DNA of 64,000 nucleotides from Flavobacteriales bacterium BRH_c54 (GTDB lineage Bacteria; Bacteroidota; Bacteroidia; Flavobacteriales_E; Vicingaceae): NCBI GenBank assembly GCA_000961845.1, contig LADZ01000016.1, positions 1 to 64,000 of the forward strand, read 5' to 3'. Shown piece by piece: positions 1 to 6,258 of this stretch (position 1 is its first letter; each line of letters starts with the position of its first letter). The notes under the pieces were generated by a model. It saw only the letters and a program-made list of their open reading frames with translations, ran no database searches and was not told where the DNA came from. The position numbers and the translations under genes were made by a program.

Positions 1-584
1 TATTTACTGATAGTCTTCAATCTATTACAGGTTGTGATAGCGTTGTCACCACAAACTTAATAGTTAGTCCATCTCTCTCAATTATAGCTTCAAATGATAC
101 CATTATTGAAGCTTGTGGTTCTGTTCAATTAAATGTTAATGGAGGGGTAAGTTACTTATGGAGTCCATCAATAGGTTTAAGTTGTACTTCTTGTCCTAAC
201 CCAATTGCTTCACCTATTATTACAACAAGTTATGTAGTTTCAAGTACTACCAATGGCTGTTCTGATAACGATACTGTAATAGTAGTTGTAGAAGGTAGTT
301 CACCATTAATAATACCTAATGTGTTTACTCCAAACCAAGATGGAGTTAATGATGGGTTTAATTTTTCAGGAGGATGTTTAAATGCTGTAAATAAAAAAAT
401 ATATAACCGATGGGGACAACTGCTTTTTGAATCTAACCAAATTGCCGAAGAATGGAACGGAAGAATGACTTCAGGAGAAGAAGCACCTGAAGGCACCTAT
501 TTTTACATCTTTACTATAAGTTTGATAGAGGATGGAAATGAAATAACCAAAATATTTAAAGGTACTGTTACTCTTTTAAGGTAA
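1..584 (+). CDS. C-terminal part of a T9SS type B (CHU_C) surface protein
   Basis: The reading frame is open from base 3, so the gene starts left of the window and only about 193 residues are visible. The visible part begins with an Ig-like/PKD-like adhesin module rich in Ser, Thr and Cys (CTSCPNP, NGCSDNDT). It ends in a gliding-motility-associated C-terminal domain: VFTPNQDGVNDGF, then YNRWGQLLFES, then APEGTYFYIF. That domain is the type B T9SS sorting signal of large secreted Bacteroidota proteins. Such proteins are exported through the outer membrane and kept on or released from the surface. The ATG at 321 lies inside the sorting domain and is not the real start. The function of the missing N-terminal part cannot be told. 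Confidence 0.9.
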   Translation, partial: FTDSLQSITGCDSVVTTNLIVSPSLSIIASNDTIIEACGSVQLNVNGGVSYLWSPSIGLSCTSCPNPIASPIITTSYVVSSTTNGCSDNDTVIVVVEGSSPLIIPNVFTPNQDGVNDGFNFSGGCLNAVNKKIYNRWGQLLFESNQIAEEWNGRMTSGEEAPEGTYFYIFTISLIEDGNEITKIFKGTVTLLR

Positions 585-713
585 TTCTAAAAATTTAATT
601 TATAATACCAAATCTTTTAATAAATTACTTGTTGAAATGTACTTAAAGAACTCTGTATGCATTGAAAAATGTACATGTTTTGAAACAAAAAACAATTTTA
701 AACATTTAAAATC

Positions 714-2144
714 TTACAAACTAAACAAAGCCACAGACTCTATATGAGCAGTATGCGGAAACTGGTCTACTAAACTGAATTTTTTTAATTCATAATCATT
801 CTCTTTAATTTCTAAAATATCTCTGGCTTGTGTAGCCGGATTGCAACTTACATAAACGATGCGATTAGCTCCTAATTCTAATACTTTCTGTAAGGCTTTT
901 TTAGCAATTCCTGCTCTTGGCGGATCTAAAATTATAGTGTCTATTTTTCCTGTATATTCAGGGTAGTCAAATAAAAATTTATTGACATCGGCAGCATAAA
1001 AAGAAACATTGCTTACGTTGTTTTTAGCAGCATTTTCCCTAGCATTTTCAATGGCTTCAGCAACAATATCAACACCTATAACTTTAGCATTGGTTTTCGC
1101 TGCCATAATCTGACCAATAGTTCCTGTTCCGCAAAATAAATCCATGATGGTTTTATCCTTAAAATCAGTCTTGCCTTCAACAGCATAACTTACTGCTTTT
1201 TGATAAAGTAATTCTGCACATTTTGGGTTAGTTTGAAAAAAACTTTGCATACTCACTTCAAAAGATAAACCTAGTAAGGATTCTGTAATTACACTGTTGC
1301 CATAAAGTACGGTTTCGGTTCCTAAACGAGATTGAGCATTATCACCAATATCATCATTAGTAGTATGTATAATTCCTTCAACTCTATCAGTAAACAGTTG
1401 GTTTAACAATGCTACAAAACCATCAAAATCAAACTTGTCTAAGCCATCGCTAGAAGTAACTAGCTTAATAAGCAATTTACCTGTTTGGTAACTTTTTCGA
1501 ACAACTAAAAACCTGAAAAAACCTTCTTTTTTAGGTGGATGCCAAGCAGGTAACCCCGATTTTTCACAAAATAGTCGAATTTCTCTAAGCTTATTTTCAA
1601 ATTCAGCATCAAAAAGTCCGCTGTCTTTTTCCAAATTTTCAACTATCCACCAAGTACCTCTTTTTTTGAAACCTAAAGCAAAACCGTCAAACTCTTCTTG
1701 TTTTTCCACATCAAAACCAATGGCGCTAAAAGAATATTCCATTTTGTTTCGGTAATGCCAATTTTCTGGTGAACCAATATATTCATCAAACAACTCTTCT
1801 ACATTTGGTAGTTTGGCTAATTTCTTATAAATGTCAAAAACTTGCTCTTGCTTGTTTTTGTGTTGAATTTCAATAGGCAAAGTAGCGTAAGGAGCTCCCG
1901 AAATAGCTTGGTAAGGAAGTGTAACTTCATCGGGAGATTTTTCTAATACCTCTACCAATTTACACTCTGCAAAACTGCTTTTTCTTTTTATCACACGAGC
2001 ACGAACTTTTTGTCCTTTAATTGTGTTGGGAACAAACAACACATAATCGCCTTTTTCTGTAGCTATTTTGGCAATTCCTTTTCCGCCAAAAGCTACTGTA
2101 GATATTTCTAAATCAATTAGCTGATTTCTTTTAATACTTTCCAT
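714..2144 (-). CDS. rlmD: 23S rRNA (uracil-5-)-methyltransferase, RlmD/RumA family
   Basis: A 476-residue SAM-dependent RNA m5U methyltransferase that probably modifies 23S rRNA. Residues 1-65 look like a TRAM RNA-binding domain. The catalytic half carries the SAM motif DLFCGTGTIG, the DPPRAG motif and the nucleophile loop YVSCNPATQARD, which holds the catalytic Cys. In E. coli RumA an N-terminal Cys cluster binds 4Fe-4S; here the matching stretch reads GAPYATLPIEIQHK and has no Cys, so the cluster is probably absent. The start is the first ATG after the luxC-like stop, 9 bases downstream of it, so the two are probably co-transcribed. Target specificity (RlmD versus RlmC or TrmA) cannot be fixed from sequence alone. 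Confidence 0.88.
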   Translation of the reverse strand: MESIKRNQLIDLEISTVAFGGKGIAKIATEKGDYVLFVPNTIKGQKVRARVIKRKSSFAECKLVEVLEKSPDEVTLPYQAISGAPYATLPIEIQHKNKQEQVFDIYKKLAKLPNVEELFDEYIGSPENWHYRNKMEYSFSAIGFDVEKQEEFDGFALGFKKRGTWWIVENLEKDSGLFDAEFENKLREIRLFCEKSGLPAWHPPKKEGFFRFLVVRKSYQTGKLLIKLVTSSDGLDKFDFDGFVALLNQLFTDRVEGIIHTTNDDIGDNAQSRLGTETVLYGNSVITESLLGLSFEVSMQSFFQTNPKCAELLYQKAVSYAVEGKTDFKDKTIMDLFCGTGTIGQIMAAKTNAKVIGVDIVAEAIENARENAAKNNVSNVSFYAADVNKFLFDYPEYTGKIDTIILDPPRAGIAKKALQKVLELGANRIVYVSCNPATQARDILEIKENDYELKKFSLVDQFPHTAHIESVALFSL

Positions 2145-2153
2145 TTTACTATT

Positions 2154-3218
2154 TTATAATTGATTTAAAAAAGCCATGGTGTCAAGACCATCAGCATAAT
2201 CGCATAGTTGAGGTGATTGAGCTGCTCCAAAATTAACTGTTTCAAAAGTAAATTTTGTTTGACTAACTACACATTGTATTTCTTCTAATTTTGCTTGTAT
2301 TTCTTTTTCTAATTGGGTTATTGAATCATAATATTCGTAGAAAATTACACCAACCGGAGAGCTTAAACTGTTGTCTTCTTTAAGTAGTACAAAATTATTA
2401 TCTAAAAGTTGTTCACTATTTAGCAAATAGATGGCTTTGTGGTAATCGTAATTATTGGCGTATTTATTATTATTTACTACCTCCTGAAAATCAAAAATAG
2501 CTTCAAAAAATGGAGTAAAGTCATAATTTTTAGGAACGTACAACTTAGAAACATTTCGGCAACCCAATCCAAAATAATTAAAAATATCTTTCCCTAATTC
2601 AGCTAATTCTTCTTTACTTTCTTTTCCGTTAATTATGGCTATACTATTTCTGTTTTTTCTGATAATGGATGGATATTTTCCGAAATAATATTCAAAATAA
2701 CGAGCAGAGTTATTGCTTCCTGTAGCTATAAAAGCATCAGCAGGAGTGTTTTTATTAAATTGTTCCGTAAAAATTATTCGCTCTTTAAATTCCGGGTCGA
2801 TATGGATTAAAATATCCGCAATTTTTTTAATTAAGGTATTGTCTGATGAAGCACATTTTCCGATAAAAACATTTCCGGAAATTAGTACACTTAAAAAATC
2901 GTGAAAACCCACCAAAGGAATGTTTCCTGCCATTATTACTCCAATTTTTCTATTATTTTCATCGGGAATGGAGTAGGTATCGAGCCATTTTTTTAATTTA
3001 TCTGCCTTAAGCATAGCAGCAATTTCGCCAATAGCATTTCTGACATTTTCTTCTGTAAACCAACCGTTTAAACTTTTTTGTCTTAAAATTAAATCATTAA
3101 AATCATCAAAGAATATTTTGTTAAGCGACTGATTTTCTGAGGTTTTTTCTAGTGAATGAAATTGCTTGAGGAATTTCCCTAAAACAATAAAAGCAGCAAT
3201 TCTAGTATCCAAATTCAT
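2154..3218 (-). CDS. LuxC-like acyl-CoA reductase
   Basis: About 354 residues resembling the LuxC/acyl-CoA reductase family, which reduce acyl-CoA or acyl-protein thioesters to aldehydes with NAD(P)H. Supporting motifs are the central NIPLVGFHDFLSVL stretch, IATGSNNSARYFEYYFGKYP, and FGLGCRNVSKLYVP, which holds the likely catalytic Cys. The open frame extends 20 codons further upstream, to 3278, but those residues ([18 protein letters not shown]) look untranslated and run into the divergent ferredoxin gene. The start is therefore placed at the ATG at 3218 (MNLDTRIAAF). It is divergent from a ferredoxin with 53 bases between the starts, a suggestive pairing for an electron-consuming reductase. 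The substrate is unknown. Confidence 0.82.
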   Translation of the reverse strand: MNLDTRIAAFIVLGKFLKQFHSLEKTSENQSLNKIFFDDFNDLILRQKSLNGWFTEENVRNAIGEIAAMLKADKLKKWLDTYSIPDENNRKIGVIMAGNIPLVGFHDFLSVLISGNVFIGKCASSDNTLIKKIADILIHIDPEFKERIIFTEQFNKNTPADAFIATGSNNSARYFEYYFGKYPSIIRKNRNSIAIINGKESKEELAELGKDIFNYFGLGCRNVSKLYVPKNYDFTPFFEAIFDFQEVVNNNKYANNYDYHKAIYLLNSEQLLDNNFVLLKEDNSLSSPVGVIFYEYYDSITQLEKEIQAKLEEIQCVVSQTKFTFETVNFGAAQSPQLCDYADGLDTMAFLNQL

Positions 3219-3229
3219 ATAAGTTTGCG

Positions 3230-3237
3230 TATATTTG
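3230..3237 (+). promoter_or_regulatory. Bacteroidota -7 element upstream of the ferredoxin
   Basis: TATATTTG matches the TAnnTTTG -7 consensus used by the primary sigma factor of Bacteroidota. It lies 34 bases before the ferredoxin ATG, so transcription would start near 3243. No clear -33 TTG is visible. Confidence 0.55.
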
Positions 3238-3241
3238 CATG

Positions 3242-3249
3242 CGAAATTA
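3242..3249 (-). promoter_or_regulatory. Possible -7 element for the luxC-like gene
   Basis: On the minus strand this reads TAATTTCG, a one-base variant of TAnnTTTG. The similar TACTTTCG precedes two other genes here (30949 and 44497). It overlaps the start region of the ferredoxin promoter, so the two divergent promoters would face each other. Confidence 0.4.
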
Positions 3250-3271
3250 CGAACATAAAAATTGATAACAA

Positions 3272-3619
3272 ATGGCAATTATAATAACAGACGAATGTAT
3301 TAATTGTGGGGCTTGTGAACCAGAGTGTCCTAACAATGCAATTTATGAAGGTGGTGATGAATGGAGAGTAAGTGATGGAACTGAAGTGAAAGGGGATTAT
3401 CAACTAATGAGTGGAAGCTCTGTAAATGCTGATGAAGCTCAAGAACCGGTTAGTTTGGATTTTTATTATATTGTACCTGATAAATGTACAGAGTGTAAAG
3501 GTTTCCATGATGAGCCTCAATGTGCGGCAGTTTGTCCAGTTGATTGTTGTGTAGATGATGAAGATGTTAGAGAAACGGAAGAGGAATTGTTAGCGAAAAA
3601 AGACAGATTACACTTATAA
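3272..3619 (+). CDS. Dicluster 4Fe-4S ferredoxin
   Basis: A 115-residue soluble electron carrier. The first cluster motif is [16 protein letters not shown] near residues 10-25. The second is split by an insertion: [20 protein letters not shown] near residues 74-93. The roughly 45-residue acidic linker between the motifs and the CTECKG...C spacing are typical of the Fdx4/YfhL-like ferredoxins with a long loop. The C-terminal tail is rich in Glu and Asp. It has its own TATATTTG promoter and a strong downstream hairpin, so it is probably monocistronic. Its redox partner is not shown by the sequence; the divergent acyl-CoA reductase is a candidate by position only. Confidence 0.93.
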   Translation: MAIIITDECINCGACEPECPNNAIYEGGDEWRVSDGTEVKGDYQLMSGSSVNADEAQEPVSLDFYYIVPDKCTECKGFHDEPQCAAVCPVDCCVDDEDVRETEEELLAKKDRLHL

Positions 3620-3648
3620 AATTGTAAGTGGAACAATATTGGTAAATA

Positions 3649-3686
3649 AAAATCGTGTATAGTTGAGAAATTATGCACGGTTTTTT
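3649..3686 (+). terminator. Rho-independent terminator after the ferredoxin
   Basis: A 13-base-pair stem (3649-3661 with 3672-3684) in which every position pairs in RNA if two or three G-U wobbles are allowed. It has a 10-base loop and a run of T at 3681-3686. Oriented to stop plus-strand transcription 30 bases after the ferredoxin stop codon. Confidence 0.7.
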
Positions 3687-3697
3687 AATTTTATATC

Positions 3698-4564
3698 ATG
3701 ATAAATAACATTAAACTTACTTTACTAATTGTATTACTTCCGTTTTTAGGAGTAACACAAGAGTTGCCCGGTTTATTTAGTAGTGAAATAGATTCACTAA
3801 ATAAATATGGTAAAGAAATTATAGAAAGCAGTACGGACGAACAAAAAACAGCGGCTAATACCAAATTTAAAGCTGTTTTAGAGGAAGTGTTAACCAACAA
3901 TGCTTCGTTTGATGCGGACTTTAGTAAAGTAGAGAAAATTAGTGTGTTAAAAGCTCATCAACTAAAAATTTATAATTGGACCTTACCGCATACAGATGGC
4001 ACTTACACTTATTTTGCCTTTATTCAGTTTAAAATAGCCGATGAAAAGGTGATAGTTACTGAGTTAATAGATAAATCTGTTGAGTTAGATAAGTTAGAAA
4101 CGAAAACATTTACACCTAATACATGGTTTGGAGCTTTGTATTATGAAATTATTTATGATAAGAAAATAGGGGAGGACTATTATACTGTTTTAGGTTGGGA
4201 TGGAAATAATTTAATGACCAACAAAAAAGTGATAGATGTAATTGTAGTGGATAATAAAGGCAACATTAAGTTGGGAGCACCTATTTTTAAGATGGAAAAA
4301 AGAACTCAACGTAGGGTAATTTTCGAGTATTCAAAAAATGCTAGCATGTCGTTGAAGTACCATCCAAAACAACAGCAGATTATTTTCGATTTTTTGGTTC
4401 CGTCTAGTTCAAGGGTGAAAGGAATTTACGAATATTATGGTCCGGCATTAGATACTTTTGATGCGTTAACTCTTAATAAAAATAAATGGACGTATGAAAA
4501 AGATGTGAAAATCCAACTGGATAAATCAGCAAAAGATAAAAACTGGAACGACCCATTGAAATAA
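3698..4564 (+). CDS. Secreted protein of unknown function
   Basis: A 288-residue protein I do not recognise. It begins with a likely signal peptide (MINNIKLTLLIVLLPFLGVTQ), so it is exported to the periplasm or outer membrane. The mature part has no Cys lipobox, no transmembrane segment and no T9SS tail. It is a mixed alpha/beta sequence with aromatic-rich strands (TYTYFAFIQFKI, TWFGALYYEIIY, YYTVLGWDGNN) and a conserved-looking IYEYYGPALDTF near the end. Proteins of this look are common single-copy hypotheticals in Flavobacteriales. It stands alone between a terminator upstream and a bidirectional terminator downstream. Confidence 0.85.
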   Translation: MINNIKLTLLIVLLPFLGVTQELPGLFSSEIDSLNKYGKEIIESSTDEQKTAANTKFKAVLEEVLTNNASFDADFSKVEKISVLKAHQLKIYNWTLPHTDGTYTYFAFIQFKIADEKVIVTELIDKSVELDKLETKTFTPNTWFGALYYEIIYDKKIGEDYYTVLGWDGNNLMTNKKVIDVIVVDNKGNIKLGAPIFKMEKRTQRRVIFEYSKNASMSLKYHPKQQQIIFDFLVPSSSRVKGIYEYYGPALDTFDALTLNKNKWTYEKDVKIQLDKSAKDKNWNDPLK

Positions 4565-4596
4565 AAAAAGCAACTAAAAATTTTAGTTGCTTTTTT
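4564..4596. terminator. Bidirectional terminator between convergent genes
   Basis: A near-perfect palindrome GCAACTAAAA/TTTTAGTTGC at 4570-4590 is flanked by a run of A on the left and T on the right. It can end both the plus-strand unknown gene and the minus-strand slyD-like gene that converge here. Confidence 0.85.
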
Positions 4597-4618
4597 GTTA
4601 CTTGTTGTTTTGTTAGAA

Positions 4619-5095
4619 TTAGTGAGCGTGTCCGTGATCAAGCTCTTCAGCTGTAGCAACTCTCATTTCAATTACTTTACCTGTAAAATGTAAATCTTGG
4701 TCTGCCAACGGATGGTTAACATCAACTGTAATAGTTGCATCATTAATAGATACTACTTTTGCAGGAACTACATTTCCATTTTGATCTTGTAGTGGTAAAA
4801 CGTTATCTACAACTACTTCAGGAACTAATTGTCCATCTTTTTTAAAGATATCTTGAGGTAACTCAATAATAGCTTCATCTGTTCTTGAACCATAAGCATT
4901 TTCTGCTTTAATTCCGAAAGAAAACTCATCTCCTTCTTTTAGATTAACAATATTATTCTCAAAATCAGGAATCATTTGACCGGCACCCGATAAAAATTTT
5001 AAAGGTTCTTTACCTTCTGTCGATTCGATTAACTCGCCTTCTGCAGAACCTCTATATAAGTTATAAGAAACTGCAATTACTTTGTTTGTACTCAT
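4619..5095 (-). CDS. slyD: SlyD-type FKBP peptidyl-prolyl isomerase
   Basis: A 158-residue cytoplasmic FKBP-fold prolyl isomerase and chaperone. It has the SlyD layout: a short N-terminal FKBP strand set (PLKFLSGAGQMIPDFENNI), an insert-in-flap chaperone domain in the middle (roughly residues 70-120), and the closing strand HPLADQDLHFTGKVIEMR, which matches the family's NHPLAGK.L.F signature. The C-terminus is short (AEELDHGHAH) with three His, a reduced form of the metal-binding tail of E. coli SlyD. Promoter elements lie just upstream and a terminator just downstream, so it is probably monocistronic. Confidence 0.93.
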   Translation of the reverse strand: MSTNKVIAVSYNLYRGSAEGELIESTEGKEPLKFLSGAGQMIPDFENNIVNLKEGDEFSFGIKAENAYGSRTDEAIIELPQDIFKKDGQLVPEVVVDNVLPLQDQNGNVVPAKVVSINDATITVDVNHPLADQDLHFTGKVIEMRVATAEELDHGHAH

Positions 5096-5119
5096 TAAAT
5101 TTTATTTTTTTGATTTATA

Positions 5120-5150
5120 CAAAGTTACTTCTAATAATTTGGGTGACCAA
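5120..5150 (-). promoter_or_regulatory. Promoter of the slyD-like gene (-33 TTGG, -7 TAACTTTG)
   Basis: Read on the minus strand: TTGG at 5150-5147, a 19-base spacer, then TAACTTTG at 5127-5120. Both boxes and the spacing fit the Bacteroidota housekeeping promoter. The start codon is 25 bases downstream of the -7 box. Confidence 0.7.
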
Positions 5151-5157
5151 ATTTTAG

Positions 5158-5170
5158 GTGGGAAACCCAC
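5158..5170 (-). terminator. Weak hairpin downstream of the GNAT gene
   Basis: GTGGG and CCCAC around a three-base loop, 30 bases after the acetyltransferase stop codon. The T-rich tract that follows on the minus strand is broken (CTAAAATTT), so termination would be weak. Confidence 0.35.
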
Positions 5171-5199
5171 TTTTTAAGGAATTAAATTTTTGTTTATGT

Positions 5200-5709
5200 T
5201 CAATTTTCAGTTGAAGGATTCAATTCATAATACCTCATTGTTTTTCCGTTGCGTAGGTTGGTTTTCTTAAAAACAAATCCACAACTTTCAAATAAGCGAA
5301 TGCTAGAGGTGTTACTTTCTAAAATTTCTGAAAAAATGGTTGAAATAGCCAGTTTGTTGAAACAAAAATTGCTTAATAAACACAATGCTTCTTTTGCGTA
5401 TCCTTTCCTTCTGTGTTGCTTTTCTCCTATAAGTATGCCTACGCCAATTTTTTTCTCTTCGGCATTAAAATCAAACAAATCTATACAGCCAATAGTGTTT
5501 TCTTCTGTTTCTAAACAAATCATAAATCGGGTTTGTCCATGGGTTTCTATTTGCTGTTTGGAAGCTACAAAAAAAGCTATTTCCTCTCTGGTAAACATGG
5601 TTTCAGTACTGCTAACTTCCCAATTTTCAGTATCATTTTCCCATTCCAACAATTTTTCTACATCTATTGGAAGTACAGCACGCAGAAATATTTTTTTACC
5701 AACTAACAT
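5200..5709 (-). CDS. GNAT family N-acetyltransferase (RimJ/RimL type)
   Basis: A 169-residue acetyl-CoA-dependent N-acetyltransferase. The fold is recognisable from IFLRAVLPIDVEKLLEWEND at the N-terminus, the central strand TIGCIDLFDFN, the acetyl-CoA pyrophosphate loop QHRRKGYAKEAL, and the C-terminal NTSSIRLFESCGFVFK motif. This arrangement is typical of the RimJ/RimL subgroup, which acetylates protein N-termini, amino sugars or small amines. The substrate cannot be told. Its ATG lies inside the last codons of the upstream unknown gene (7-base overlap), so the two are translationally coupled. Confidence 0.88.
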   Translation of the reverse strand: MLVGKKIFLRAVLPIDVEKLLEWENDTENWEVSSTETMFTREEIAFFVASKQQIETHGQTRFMICLETEENTIGCIDLFDFNAEEKKIGVGILIGEKQHRRKGYAKEALCLLSNFCFNKLAISTIFSEILESNTSSIRLFESCGFVFKKTNLRNGKTMRYYELNPSTEN

Positions 5710-6257
5710 ATTCCATTTACTCTGTTTAATGCTTTTATAGATTGTTGTATATCGTTTTGATTATAGGTTTGCAAATAAAAGGTATTTTCTTGAAGATTTC
5801 TTTCTAAATTTAAATGAAAAACGTGCTGAATAATATTTTTTTGATGGAGTAGCGGAATTAAATCAAAAATATAATTTACTTCATCCATTTGTATATCAAA
5901 AAGTTGTTTAAAAGCTGTTTTGATAGGAGAGAGGCAACTGTTTTCATGAGAAACATTATTGAATTTTTTCATAGCTTCCATTAAGGTAGTTTCAATTTCA
6001 GTTGCTGAAAAATTGGGTTTGTTTAGCTTTATAAATAAGGTTTTGGTATATTTTTTCTTTACCGTAGAAATAAAGGTAACAGCATCAGTTCCTAAGTTGG
6101 GACCAACCAAAGTAATATCATATACTTTATTATTAAAAATAAGTCCGATATGCGGAGGAATTCGGGTAGCACGAAATAAAAACAGAAAAAAGTTATCATC
6201 AATTCCTGTTTCGGGCAATTTTTCATTTACAATTATTGGAAAAAAATTACTGCTCAT
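5703..6257 (-). CDS. Conserved-looking protein of unknown function
   Basis: A 184-residue protein I do not recognise. There is no signal peptide, lipobox or membrane segment, so it is probably cytoplasmic. The first half is strand-rich (FFLFLFRATRIPPHIGLIFNN, VYDITLVGP) and the second half helical (ETTLMEAMKKFNNVSHENS, SCLSPIKTAFKQLFDI). It starts 1 base after the stop of the TonB-dependent receptor and overlaps the GNAT gene by 7 bases, so the three form one transcript. The position suggests a role linked to that receptor, but nothing in the sequence names it. Confidence 0.8.
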   Translation of the reverse strand: MSSNFFPIIVNEKLPETGIDDNFFLFLFRATRIPPHIGLIFNNKVYDITLVGPNLGTDAVTFISTVKKKYTKTLFIKLNKPNFSATEIETTLMEAMKKFNNVSHENSCLSPIKTAFKQLFDIQMDEVNYIFDLIPLLHQKNIIQHVFHLNLERNLQENTFYLQTYNQNDIQQSIKALNRVNGIC

Positions 6258-6258
6258 A

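Noticed and set aside
321-584. A separate 87-residue gene at the left edge
   Set aside because: The same frame is open to base 3, and the supposed start lies within the CHU_C sorting domain, so this is the end of a larger gene.
3219-3278. Upstream extension of the luxC-like protein by 20 codons
   Set aside because: It would overlap the start of the divergent ferredoxin gene and the promoter boxes, and the added residues do not look like part of the family.
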